A stretch of 64,000 nucleotides of DNA from assembly GCA_021413965.1 (NCBI GenBank), contig JAIOPI010000033.1, forward strand, positions 1 through 64,000. The letters are read 5' to 3'. Position 1 is the first letter of the stretch, and each line of letters starts with the position of its first letter. Shown one piece after another: positions 18,910 to 27,558 of the stretch. Position numbers and translations under genes: made by a program. A model generated the notes under the pieces. That model was not told the DNA's origin and searched no databases. It worked only from the letters and a program-made list of their open reading frames with translations. The stretch comes from Lentisphaerota bacterium. Its GTDB lineage: Bacteria > Verrucomicrobiota > Kiritimatiellia > UBA8416 > JAIOPI01.

Positions 18910-21879
18910 TTAACGCACAATCACCGTCATGCCCCAGACCGGCCGCGGCCGGTAGTCGGGGCCGCCAAACTCGTACGCCCCGATATCCAGGTAGGGCCCC
19001 ACCGGACGCAAGGCCCGCTCCACGTCCACCCCAGGCGCGCCCAGCGACGCACCACGATCGATGCAGGGGCTCGCCGCCGTCAGGTGATAGTCGTAGACAC
19101 GAAAGGCGCTGCCAACGCTCGCCACCGCCTGGATGTCGCCCCAGACTGTCAACTGGCTCGCCGAGTTCGTGATGATCCAGAACTGCAGATTCTGAGCCGT
19201 GTTCGGATTGACCGCACGGTTGACGAAGGCCCCGGCCACCCAGGGGCTGCCCGCCACGGTCAAGGTCGACCGGCCGGTGGCGGGACTGTACGCGATGCCG
19301 GCGCTGACCCCGTTCGTGCCCGCCCCCCACAGCGGATCCTGACGGATGTTGCCGTTCCCCCCTTCGTAGCCGTCCTGGTCGATGTCGCACGCCTGGGCCG
19401 ACACCGCACTGGGCGACAGGAACAGGATCTGACGCGCCGTGTTGCTCCACAGTATCGTGTTCTGTACCGACGCCGTCAGATGCCGGATCGTCATCCCGTA
19501 GGGTTCGTTGAAGCCGATGGTGCAGTTCTGAACGACCGCATTCGTGCGGCGCAAATAGAAGGCACCCCCCTGCGGCCCCGTGACGTCAAAATCGTTCGTG
19601 TAGCCCGACTGGTTGCCGGCCACCACGCAATTTTCAAAGCGCGAAACCAGCGGATACTCGTTGTGCATCGCATAGACACCTCCAATCGACTGCGGTGCCC
19701 GGTTGCCCGTGAACACGCAACGCTCCACCAGAAGGTAGCCGGAGGCCAGCACCTCCCGCGCGCCCGTGATCGCCCCGCCGCCCACATCGTTGTCCAACTC
19801 GGTCGCACGATTGCCGCTGAAGACGCAGTCCGAAATCGTGACCCAGTCGGGCGCGGGTTCATTGATGTAGACCGCCCCGCCACCCACCGCCGAGTTGTCC
19901 ACGAACACGCAGTTGGCCATCACAAGGTTCGTGCTGCCCTCGCTGTACAGGCCGCCGCCATAGCCACCCACGCCCGCGCCGGTCGCGTTGCCGCCCCGGA
20001 TGATAAACCCGTCCAGCCGCACGCTCTTGGTGTAGAGGTCCGAAATGACGTGCGTGGCATTGTTGGCGCGGTTGGCGAATGCGGCGGTGTCGTTGTTGTC
20101 GCCGTCGCCGCTCAGGATCGTCGGGTTGGCGCCGATGTTGCGCTGCTGCAGCGAGACCTCAGTGCCGGCGAAGCCGCCATAGATGGGCACGCGCGTGGGA
20201 AGCAGGAACGTCGCCGCCGCACCGATGCCCGGCCGGTACGTGCCGGCCGCCACCCAGATCTGGTTCTGCTGGTCGCCCGAAGCCGTCGCCAGCGCAGACC
20301 GCAGATCCGTGTAGGCATGCTCCCACGCCGACCCGTTGTTGCCCCCCGTGGCGCTGGCCTTGACGTAGATCACGCCCGCAACCGTGCCCGTCGCCACGGA
20401 CTCGTAGGCGCCCATGTCGGTCGCGAACCCCTTCGGCCGCGGCGTCAGGATCACGTCGTCCGAGACGATGCCGTTCGTCGCCGTGTCGATGCAAGGGCTG
20501 CCGTTGCCCAGGCGAAAATCCCAGATGCGAAACGTGTCGCCCGCGGCGGCCATCCACTGGGCGTCGCCCCAGACGTACAACTCGGTCGCCGTGTTCGAAC
20601 TGATCAGGAACTGGCGCTTCTGGGTGAGGTCCGGGTTGACGGTCATGCCCTGAAAGGCGTCGGTCGCCCAGGCCGCCGTGGCGCGGCGCAGGCGCGTCTG
20701 GCCCACGACCGCATCGTAAACGCCGGCGGCCGACCACGTCGCCTGCGTCCCCGCGCCCCACTTCGGATCCGCCATGATCGTGCCGCGGATCCCCATGTAC
20801 GCGCCGTGATTGAGATCCGAAAACGACGCCGCCAGCACCCCGCCATTCTGGTGGTCGACGTCCGGACTCGCGACGCCACCCGGACCGTTGCTCCAGATGA
20901 TGGTGTTGACGGCGATGTTCGTGGTCAGCCGCGTCGTCACGCCGAGCGGATCGTTGAGGGCAATCGTGCAGTTGACCATGGCATTGGTCCCGCCGCGCAG
21001 GTAGAGGGCGCCGCCGTTGGAGAGGGCCGTGTTGCCGGCCATCAGGCAGTTGATGAAGCTGATGTTCCAGGCGGCGGACGAATCGTACGTCACGCCCGCG
21101 AGACCCGCGGACGTGTTGCCCGTGAAGATGCAGCGGCGCACGATGGCGGGATAGCCGGCATTGTTGAAAAATTGATCACTGCCGCCAATCGCGCCGGAAC
21201 CAAAATTGCTGGTAGCGTCGGTGGCGCGGTTGCCGCTGAAGATGCAATCCTGGATCTCCACGTTGTTCGAGCGGCGCAGTCGAATGGCACCGCTGCCCTT
21301 GCCGGAATTGTCCGTAAACGTGCAATGGGCGATCGTCAGCCCGTGGCACAGGTCGAAGTGACCGCCGCCGCCCGTATCGTTCGGCGCCCCCGCCCCGTTC
21401 GCGTTCCCGCCGCGAATCACAAACCCATCCAGGCGAATGCCGCTGCGGGTGATGCCGCCGGCGCAGCGGATGACATTCAGGGCATTGTCCGCGCGGTTGG
21501 CAAAATCCGTTCCGTCGTTGCCGCCGAGATCGCCGCTCAACACCGTCAGGTACTTGCGCGGATCGCGCGCGTCCAGCGTGGCCATGCCGTTGGTGAACCC
21601 GCCGTAGAGCTGGCAGCCGGCCGGCAGCACGAACGCGTCGTTGGTGCTCAAGCCGGGCTTGTAGACGCCCCTCGCCACCCAGATGGCGTCGCCGCCAAGG
21701 ACCGCGCCCAGCGCGGACTGAAGATCCACCCACGGCGTGTCCCAGCTCAGGCCGTCAGTCGCATGGCCGCTGCCCGCCAGCCCTGCATCCACATATACCA
21801 CCGCCGCGGGCGCCAGGCGCGCCCCCGTCAACGCCGCCACCCCGACTGCCATCACCCACCGCTTGCACCGGTTCGTCAT
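18910..21879 (-). CDS. Secreted beta-helix protein with two choice-of-anchor-Q halves
   Basis: A 989-aa exported protein. The start ATG at 21879 follows GGGAGG and opens a signal peptide (MTNRCKRWVMAVGVAALTGA...APAAV). It is an internal duplication: residues about 25-490 and 503-975 each run through VVYVDA/VIYVKA, IWVARGVYKPG/IWVAAGTYRPG, LYGGFTNG/IYGGFAGTE, TVLSGDLGGND/TILSGDGDNND, LDGFVIRGG/LDGFIIRGG, a series of short beta-helix turns (NCxFxxN patterns) and DMGAYE/DIGAYE. These are hallmarks of right-handed parallel beta-helix proteins of the choice-of-anchor-Q group, also seen in the C-terminal part of the giant protein next door. The protein ends WGMTVIVR. The likely role is polysaccharide binding or surface adhesion; no catalytic residues can be named. 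Confidence 0.85.
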   Translation of the reverse strand: MTNRCKRWVMAVGVAALTGARLAPAAVVYVDAGLAGSGHATDGLSWDTPWVDLQSALGAVLGGDAIWVARGVYKPGLSTNDAFVLPAGCQLYGGFTNGMATLDARDPRKYLTVLSGDLGGNDGTDFANRADNALNVIRCAGGITRSGIRLDGFVIRGGNANGAGAPNDTGGGGHFDLCHGLTIAHCTFTDNSGKGSGAIRLRRSNNVEIQDCIFSGNRATDATSNFGSGAIGGSDQFFNNAGYPAIVRRCIFTGNTSAGLAGVTYDSSAAWNISFINCLMAGNTALSNGGALYLRGGTNAMVNCTIALNDPLGVTTRLTTNIAVNTIIWSNGPGGVASPDVDHQNGGVLAASFSDLNHGAYMGIRGTIMADPKWGAGTQATWSAAGVYDAVVGQTRLRRATAAWATDAFQGMTVNPDLTQKRQFLISSNTATELYVWGDAQWMAAAGDTFRIWDFRLGNGSPCIDTATNGIVSDDVILTPRPKGFATDMGAYESVATGTVAGVIYVKASATGGNNGSAWEHAYTDLRSALATASGDQQNQIWVAAGTYRPGIGAAATFLLPTRVPIYGGFAGTEVSLQQRNIGANPTILSGDGDNNDTAAFANRANNATHVISDLYTKSVRLDGFIIRGGNATGAGVGGYGGGLYSEGSTNLVMANCVFVDNSAVGGGAVYINEPAPDWVTISDCVFSGNRATELDNDVGGGAITGAREVLASGYLLVERCVFTGNRAPQSIGGVYAMHNEYPLVSRFENCVVAGNQSGYTNDFDVTGPQGGAFYLRRTNAVVQNCTIGFNEPYGMTIRHLTASVQNTILWSNTARQILFLSPSAVSAQACDIDQDGYEGGNGNIRQDPLWGAGTNGVSAGIAYSPATGRSTLTVAGSPWVAGAFVNRAVNPNTAQNLQFWIITNSASQLTVWGDIQAVASVGSAFRVYDYHLTAASPCIDRGASLGAPGVDVERALRPVGPYLDIGAYEFGGPDYRPRPVWGMTVIVR

Positions 21880-21985
21880 GATTGTACGCCTCCCCGAGCG
21901 GGATGGACTGCCCGAGCCAGCAGCATCGCCCCCGCACGCATAGCCGGAATCTAGCGCGTTTCACACCCCGCCGCACGCCGCGAGG

Positions 21986-22019
21986 CTTGCATCTTCCAAC
22001 GCATCCAGCATAATTCCGC
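21986..22019 (-). promoter_or_regulatory. Conserved 34-bp upstream element, copy A (beta-helix gene)
   Basis: On the minus strand it reads GCGGAATTATGCTGGATGC, and 8 nt later AAGATGCAAG. It shares 26 of 34 positions with copy B before the giant gene and sits 107 nt before the beta-helix start. It overlaps the likely promoter of the divergent AraC-type regulator, so it could be the operator through which that protein acts on both itself and the secreted genes. Confidence 0.5.
21987..22014 (+). promoter_or_regulatory. Possible sigma-70-type promoter of the AraC-type gene
   Basis: TTGCAT (21987-21992) and CATAAT (22009-22014) are separated by 16 bp, close to a -35/-10 pair. The predicted transcription start is about 22021-22023, which is the GTG start codon itself, so the message may be leaderless. 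This is a consensus match only. Confidence 0.3.
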
Positions 22020-22022
22020 ACT

Positions 22023-22916
22023 GTGAAACGCACCCGGTCCGGCGCCCCCTTGATTCGCTACGACTTTCACCTGTCGGCCAGCGCGCCGCTGACAGGCGAT
22101 ATCCGCGTGGACCGCCCCGTCGACCGGCATCCCTGGTTCGATATTCATGACGACCTCGAATTCGGCATGGTGCTGAAGGGCGGCTTGCGGCGCTTCTGGG
22201 GCCCCTTCAAACGCGACCTCGCGCCCGGCGAAGTCTGGCTCCATGACGCGTTCGAACCGCACGGCTATCAGATCATTCGCGGCCCTTGCGACCTCGTGTT
22301 CCTGATTTTCCGGCGCGGACTGCTGGCGGATATCCGCCTCCCGGGGCGCACCCCCATCGACTGGCTGGCTCCGTTTCAAGCGCCGCCGGTGGAGCGGGCG
22401 CGCGTGCCGCCCGCACGGCGCGAGGCCATCCTGGAACTCGGGCGCCGCTTCGCAGATGCCGTACACACTCGCAACGAAACCGGCAATATCCTCGTGCAAC
22501 TGCGCCTCATGGAAATCCTCCTCGCCCTCATGGAAAGTACCGCGGCCGACGCGTTGCCTCATCACCAGCGTGAGCGGGATACGGACATGCTGAAGGCCGC
22601 CAATCAGGCCATGCAGTCACGCCGTCTGATCACGACCGAGCGCATGGCGGACAGTCTCGGCCTACAGATCGACCAATTCAGTCGCCGCTTCGAAAAAGAA
22701 ATAGGGACCTCGTTCACGAAGTTCGGCCTGCGCTGTCGGCTGAACGGCGTCGCGCAGGATCTGAGCCTGACGGAACTCCCCATCAAGGCCATCGCCGCGG
22801 ACTGGGATTTTGCCCACGAAAGCCACCTCGACCGCGTCTTCCTCCGCCACTTCGGCTGCACCCCCGGCGTCTACCGCCGCCGCCACAAAGGCAGCCGCCA
22901 CGCAGACGGATCGTGA
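22023..22916 (+). CDS. AraC-family transcriptional regulator
   Basis: A 297-aa DNA-binding protein. The N-terminal half (about 20-130) has the cupin-like ligand-binding pattern (HPWFDIHDDLEFGMVLKGG, then LAPGEVWLHDAFEPHG). The C-terminal 95 residues form the double helix-turn-helix: ERMADSLGLQIDQFSRRFEK and, after LPIKAIAADWDFAHESHLD, the typical end RHFGCTPGVYRRR. The start is GTG at 22023; a stop codon lies four codons upstream in frame, and no ribosome-binding site is visible, so translation may be leaderless. It is divergent from the beta-helix gene and convergent with the EamA-type gene. AraC proteins of this shape usually sense a sugar and activate catabolic genes. Its targets are probably the neighbouring secreted or glycosidase genes, but this is inferred from position. 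Confidence 0.92.
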   Translation: MKRTRSGAPLIRYDFHLSASAPLTGDIRVDRPVDRHPWFDIHDDLEFGMVLKGGLRRFWGPFKRDLAPGEVWLHDAFEPHGYQIIRGPCDLVFLIFRRGLLADIRLPGRTPIDWLAPFQAPPVERARVPPARREAILELGRRFADAVHTRNETGNILVQLRLMEILLALMESTAADALPHHQRERDTDMLKAANQAMQSRRLITTERMADSLGLQIDQFSRRFEKEIGTSFTKFGLRCRLNGVAQDLSLTELPIKAIAADWDFAHESHLDRVFLRHFGCTPGVYRRRHKGSRHADGS

Positions 22917-22972
22917 TTGGCGATTGGACCCGTTGCAGACGATAGCCGTCGCGTTGCAGTTGCATCGATTGC

Positions 22973-23839
22973 TCAGCGCAGGCTGAGGAGCACCAGGCCC
23001 GCCACACCGAGCACGCTGGCCGTCCAGCCCATCGGGGAGAGGCGCTCCTTCAACAGAGCGTGACCGATCAGCAGCATAAGCACGGCCGGGCCGGCTACCG
23101 TCACCGGGAAGACCACCGCCGCCGACAGACGCGTGAGCAAGATCAGCGTCACGGGAATGCCGAACACCATCATGAGCCCCGTTACACCGCCGGCGATCAC
23201 TTCCTCGCGCCGCAAATGCCGATGGCCCTTGGCTGCGGAAACCGCCGAGAGAATCACAAAGGCCACCACGCTCATGCTGACTACAAACGCGAACGGCGCC
23301 TCCGGGGCGTAGTGGCTGGACAGGAACTGGCTGCCCATCGAAAGCGCGGAAAAGCCCCAGCCCACCACCACCCACAGCGCCCACCGCCTCGTCACCGGGG
23401 CCACGCCCGCCTGTGCCTGATGCCCCCACCCCATCAGCACCAGGGCCAGGAACGTCGCCAGCAACCCCACCCACGTCAACGGCGCGATCGCCTTGCCGCC
23501 GGAATACAGCACCAGATCCAACACCACGGGTCCGAGCAGCCCCATATTGTTAATGGTCACCGTCGGCCCCACCGGCCCGATCTTGAGGCAGTAGAAAATG
23601 ATCAGGATGAAGCCGACCGCATAGGCGATGCCGGCCACCGCCCCCCACAGCAGGGCAGGCCCAACCAGCAGCGGCTTGCCCATCGCGAACGATACCGCCG
23701 CGGCACCGATCGCGAGCGTCGCCGTGAGCACCATGCCCAGACACTCCGTTCGCGCGTCGCGCATCATCGCCCAGCGGTTCAACGGCCACAGCGCCGTGGA
23801 GTTCAGAACGAGCAGCGCCAGGAGAACCAGGTCCATCAT
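22973..23839 (-). CDS. EamA/DMT-superfamily transporter
   Basis: A 288-aa inner-membrane protein with about ten hydrophobic helices in two repeated halves, as in the drug/metabolite (EamA, RhaT-like) superfamily. Helices are plain at LVLLALLVLNSTALWPL, LLWGAVAGIAYAVGFILII, WVGLLATFLALVLMGW, ALWVVVGWGFSALSM and VLGVAGLVLLSL. The last part, VFPVTVAGPAVLMLLIGHAL then LKERLSPMGWTAS, matches the conserved EamA end. Its start overlaps the stop of the upstream glycosidase gene by four bases (ATGA), so the two are translationally coupled. That pairing suggests it moves the sugar or glycoside product linked to that enzyme; the substrate and direction are unknown. Confidence 0.88.
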   Translation of the reverse strand: MMDLVLLALLVLNSTALWPLNRWAMMRDARTECLGMVLTATLAIGAAAVSFAMGKPLLVGPALLWGAVAGIAYAVGFILIIFYCLKIGPVGPTVTINNMGLLGPVVLDLVLYSGGKAIAPLTWVGLLATFLALVLMGWGHQAQAGVAPVTRRWALWVVVGWGFSALSMGSQFLSSHYAPEAPFAFVVSMSVVAFVILSAVSAAKGHRHLRREEVIAGGVTGLMMVFGIPVTLILLTRLSAAVVFPVTVAGPAVLMLLIGHALLKERLSPMGWTASVLGVAGLVLLSLR

Positions 23840-25905
23840 GCCGTCTCCAATTCCAGCGCCAGCATGACGACATGATCAAAGGGGGCGACGTCGACGCTAA
23901 CCATGCCAGGCGTCGTGCGGTGCATGACGAGCGCACCATGCGCGAGGTCGACCACCTTCGCCAGCCGCGCCCCCTCCGGCAAGCGCACCTGAACGCGGGC
24001 CGCCACGGGCCCCGCCGGTTTCTGCAGGTGCAGCAGCCCCAGCAACAACCGATTCCGATCCGTATCATGCCGCAACGTGATTTCGACCGACGCGGGCGCC
24101 TCGGCCTCGAACCAGCACGGGGACGACAGCAAGCGCCGGATCACCCACGTCAGCAGGGCGCGGGCGGCCGGGTCCGCCTCCTTTTCAAACGACATGGCGG
24201 ACCACACGCAAAGCCCCTTGCCGAACGGGTGCACGGTCAGTGCCGGCCACGCTTCCGGGGCAAGCGCCGGCGGGTTGCTGTGAATCGAGGCAAAGGTCTG
24301 GCCGATCGTCCGCCCCGCGGACGGCGGCACGAAGGGCAGCGTGACTCTCGCCAGCACGGCCGTCCCGGGCAGCGCCTCGGCCCGGCAGCACGCCCCGCGG
24401 TAAAGCACGTGATCTTGCGGGGCCATCGCGGCCATCACATCGCCAGCTCCCACCGGCGTCAGAAACGTCGCATCCTCGCCCGCGTAGCCGGCAAAGCGCA
24501 CACCAAACACATCCTCCGGCAGGTAGCGCGTCGCGCCACGCCCGAACCGGTCGAGCGCCGTCGGGCCGCTGGCGTAGATCCGCCCTCCCCCCTCCACGTA
24601 GCGGCGCACGACCGCGGCCTGCGCGTCCGTCATCTCCAGCACGCCCGGCAGAACCACCGCCTGGAAATGGGCGAGGCGATCCAGCGTGACGTTCGTCACC
24701 ACGCCGAAGGGAATGTGCGCTTCCTGCAGCACGCGGGCCGCCCCCGTAGCAGCCTCCACATGCAGATCGCCTTTCACGCCGCCGCCGGGGTGCATGGACT
24801 CGCGATCCAGATACAGTCCCACATCAGCCAGCAACTGCCCCCCCATGCTCGCCGCGAAAGGCGCGCGAAAGCGGTTCACCGCGTCGAGCCGCTCATACAC
24901 GGCGGGATTCAAGGTGCCGTCCACGTTCACGGCATCGATCTGCAGCATGGCGCCGCCGTGCAGCATGGGAATCGCGGCATCGATGCGAAGCTCGTCGTCA
25001 CACTTGACGGTCACATGGTCCTGGGGATTGCGTTTCACGAACGTGGCGAACTCGAAGGGCGACTCGGGCTTGAGCGCCTGGTACAGCTTGCAGGCCAGCG
25101 CGTGCTGCGTCGGGCCGCCGTAGAAGTCGCCGAACGCGTAGTCACACGCCTCGACCAGTTCGAACGGCACGCCAAACTCCCATCCCAGCAGGAACGGCGC
25201 CTGGTTGTGCGACACCGTCACATCGGACCGCCGCGCCTTGACGGTCTGGTAGATGAAGCGCGCGAACTCCAGCATCCACGCCTGACGCGACCGCTGCAAC
25301 GCGCGCCACGCGTCATCCTCCCAGTCCGGAACGCGTGGCAACTCGCGCCCCTGCTCCCGGCGGAAGCGCTCGACGCAGTGCCCGCAGCAGCAGGGTGCGA
25401 ACCAGGGCCAGAACATCATGTCGAAGAAGATATCCGGAATGTCGTACGCCAGGATCTCCTGCAGGCACGCGGCCACGTAGTCGCGGTAGCCCGGCGCATT
25501 GGGGCACACCACGCCGTAGCGCTGCTTGAGCACAGACGCTTCACCCGTGGCCGGCACTTGCCGCCAGTCGGGATGCTGCTCATAGGCCCAGCTATCGAAG
25601 ATCACCGAAAAATAGCCGCGCGGGATCAAGCCGTGGCGGCGGCAGGCTGCCACGGTGTCGCCGAAGAAGTCGCGCGCGCCCATGACGCGGTGGCGCCCGC
25701 CGAGCCGCGTATTCCAAAAGCACTGTCCCGCGTGGGACTTGGCATAGATCATCAGGGATTGGGCCCCGGTCCGCTTCACGAGGCGCACATGGGCGTCCGC
25801 CTCGAAAGCGGCCATCATGCGCGGATCCCAGTCGGGAACGTGCATATCCACCAGGTAGCGAAAGGGTGTTCGGTAATCCCAGCGCACGACCTCGTTTTCG
25901 CTCAT
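23836..25905 (-). CDS. GHL6-type glycosyl hydrolase (alpha-amylase-like TIM barrel) with trimerisation-like C-domain
   Basis: A 689-aa protein without a signal peptide. The ATG at 25905 (MSENEVVRWDYRTPFRYLVD) was preferred to an upstream extension that lacks family-like residues. The first 330 residues match the hypothetical glycosyl hydrolase 6 family: FAMFEAD-like barrel start (MMAAFEADAHVRLVKRTGAQ), HGLIPRGYFSVIFDSW, YDIPDIFFDMMFWPWFAPCC with a cysteine cluster C-C-C-G-H-C (about 173-178) comparable to the metal site of GH42 enzymes. A Rossmann-like segment follows (about 400-560: HFQAVVLPGVLEMTDAQAA, YVEGGGRIYASG), as in the beta-galactosidase trimerisation domain. It is coupled to the EamA-type transporter gene and divergent from an esterase gene. 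The substrate is unknown. Confidence 0.8.
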   Translation of the reverse strand: MSENEVVRWDYRTPFRYLVDMHVPDWDPRMMAAFEADAHVRLVKRTGAQSLMIYAKSHAGQCFWNTRLGGRHRVMGARDFFGDTVAACRRHGLIPRGYFSVIFDSWAYEQHPDWRQVPATGEASVLKQRYGVVCPNAPGYRDYVAACLQEILAYDIPDIFFDMMFWPWFAPCCCGHCVERFRREQGRELPRVPDWEDDAWRALQRSRQAWMLEFARFIYQTVKARRSDVTVSHNQAPFLLGWEFGVPFELVEACDYAFGDFYGGPTQHALACKLYQALKPESPFEFATFVKRNPQDHVTVKCDDELRIDAAIPMLHGGAMLQIDAVNVDGTLNPAVYERLDAVNRFRAPFAASMGGQLLADVGLYLDRESMHPGGGVKGDLHVEAATGAARVLQEAHIPFGVVTNVTLDRLAHFQAVVLPGVLEMTDAQAAVVRRYVEGGGRIYASGPTALDRFGRGATRYLPEDVFGVRFAGYAGEDATFLTPVGAGDVMAAMAPQDHVLYRGACCRAEALPGTAVLARVTLPFVPPSAGRTIGQTFASIHSNPPALAPEAWPALTVHPFGKGLCVWSAMSFEKEADPAARALLTWVIRRLLSSPCWFEAEAPASVEITLRHDTDRNRLLLGLLHLQKPAGPVAARVQVRLPEGARLAKVVDLAHGALVMHRTTPGMVSVDVAPFDHVVMLALELETA

Positions 25906-26095
25906 GTGTGCCCCGTGATTCCAGCTGTGCCCAGTCGAAGCATCCGTGCACCCTATCAGGACTCTCGCCACGCTTGAACTCCGAAACCTGATGGGGGCAC
26001 CCATGAACGCCTGTCGCGCCCATCGAGTATCCCGGCGCATCGTCGCCCAACGCCGCGCTTTCCGCTTCAATCCCCACGCCCCGGGCGCTATAAGC

Positions 26096-27493
26096 ATGCC
26101 CATGGTCATCACGCACGGGCTTCAGGATGGGCAGGTGCTGCAACGACAGCGGGGGGACGTCGCGACCGTACGCGTTCAGGGCACCTGCGTGAGCGCGGGA
26201 CGCGTGACCGCCTCGCTCGCGTTCCGAGGCCGTCCAGTCGCGGGGTGGTCACGCCGCCTGGTCGGACGCGCGGCGCGCGGGCGATTCAAGGTGCGGTTGG
26301 CCGGCATTCCGGTGGGCGGGCCTTACGCGATCTCCCTTGGTGTCTGCACGGAGACCGTCACGGCCGTGCGGATTTACGTGGGCGATGTCTGGGTGCTTGC
26401 GGGCCAGAGCAACATGCAGGGGCCGGGCCTGATCACGGAGGCACCCGCGCCGCACCCCCTCGTTCACGCGCTATACATGGATCGGCGCTGGGCCATGGCA
26501 CGTGAACCCCTCCACAACTTTCTTGACGCTGTTGATCCGGTGCACCGGGCCCTGAACCTGAGCCCCGCCGATCGACGCTACGCCAGCGCCATCGGGGTCG
26601 GTCCCGCCATGACCTTCGGCCGCGACATGGTGCGGCGCAGCGGGGGCGTGCCGCAGGGCCTGATCGCCACCGCCCAAGGCGCCTCCAGCATGGCGATGTG
26701 GGATCCGGCGAAAAAGACACTCGGCGGTGCGTCGCTGTATGGCTCCTTCCTGCGGGCGGTGCGTCACACCGGCCAGCCCATCGCGGGCATCCTGTGGTAC
26801 CAGGGCGAAGCCGATGCCATCGAAGGCGCGACGTCGGCGCAACGGTACACCGCGCGCATGCGGCGATTGATCGCCGCGTTTCGCCGCGACCTCGGCCAGC
26901 CGCGGCTGCCCGTCATCATGGTTCAGATCGGCCGCCATTTCCGGTCTCCCGCGGATGCCGCCCCCTGGAATTCCATCCAGGAACAGCAGCGGCGCCTGCC
27001 ACGCCGCGTTCCACATCTGGCGTGCGTGGCGGCGGTCGACCTCGAGATGGGCAACTTCATCCATCTCAGCAGTGCCGGCGAGCAGCGGCTCGGCAGGCGC
27101 CTGGCCCGGCTCGCGGACCGCCTGGTCTATGGCAACCGCCGGGAGCCGCCGCCGCCTGAACTCGCATCGGTGGCCATCGTGCCGACGGCGGTGTCGCGCG
27201 TGATGGACGCCATGCGCGTGGTGGTGACGTTCCGGCATGTCGCCGGCGGCTTGCGCGCGGCAGGCGCGCCAACCGGATTTTCCCTGGTGGACGCGAACGG
27301 CCACAGCCACAACGTGTTTCAGTCTACGCGGCTGAGCGGCAACCGGGTCATTCTGGAGGCCACCCAGAAGCTTGATCCCGCCACGCATGCGCTCATGTAT
27401 GGGTACGGCCGGTCCCCGTACGTAAACATCACGGACGCCCGCGACCTGCCCCTCCCCGTCTTCGGCCCCATCCCCCTCGCGCCGCGGCGATAA
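26096..27493 (+). CDS. Sialate O-acetylesterase-like (SASA/SGNH) carbohydrate esterase
   Basis: A 465-aa hydrolase of the SGNH fold. Visible motifs are the nucleophile block GQSNMQG near residue 103, the oxyanion-hole/WYQGEAD block near 234, and a C-terminal NFIHLSSAGEQRLG near 322 carrying the catalytic His in the family's H-L-S/T pattern. The first 90 residues (LQDGQVLQR ... VRIYVGDVWVLAGQSN) form the beta-sandwich that precedes the catalytic domain. ATG at 26096 was chosen since it starts at the family's N-terminus; ATG at 26102 is an alternative. No signal peptide is evident. Such enzymes remove acetyl esters from sialic acid or from plant and algal polysaccharides. The 190-bp divergent gap with the GHL6 gene is the likely promoter region. 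Confidence 0.85.
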   Translation: MPMVITHGLQDGQVLQRQRGDVATVRVQGTCVSAGRVTASLAFRGRPVAGWSRRLVGRAARGRFKVRLAGIPVGGPYAISLGVCTETVTAVRIYVGDVWVLAGQSNMQGPGLITEAPAPHPLVHALYMDRRWAMAREPLHNFLDAVDPVHRALNLSPADRRYASAIGVGPAMTFGRDMVRRSGGVPQGLIATAQGASSMAMWDPAKKTLGGASLYGSFLRAVRHTGQPIAGILWYQGEADAIEGATSAQRYTARMRRLIAAFRRDLGQPRLPVIMVQIGRHFRSPADAAPWNSIQEQQRRLPRRVPHLACVAAVDLEMGNFIHLSSAGEQRLGRRLARLADRLVYGNRREPPPPELASVAIVPTAVSRVMDAMRVVVTFRHVAGGLRAAGAPTGFSLVDANGHSHNVFQSTRLSGNRVILEATQKLDPATHALMYGYGRSPYVNITDARDLPLPVFGPIPLAPRR

Positions 27494-27558
27494 CGCGCGC
27501 GGATTGGCCCCAGATGCCGGCGCCGGTCTCGCTCAAGCGGCGCGATGGGCACGGGCGG

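Noticed and set aside
19084..21954. 956-aa plus-strand frame
   Set aside because: Antisense to the beta-helix protein, low-complexity composition and no recognisable domain.
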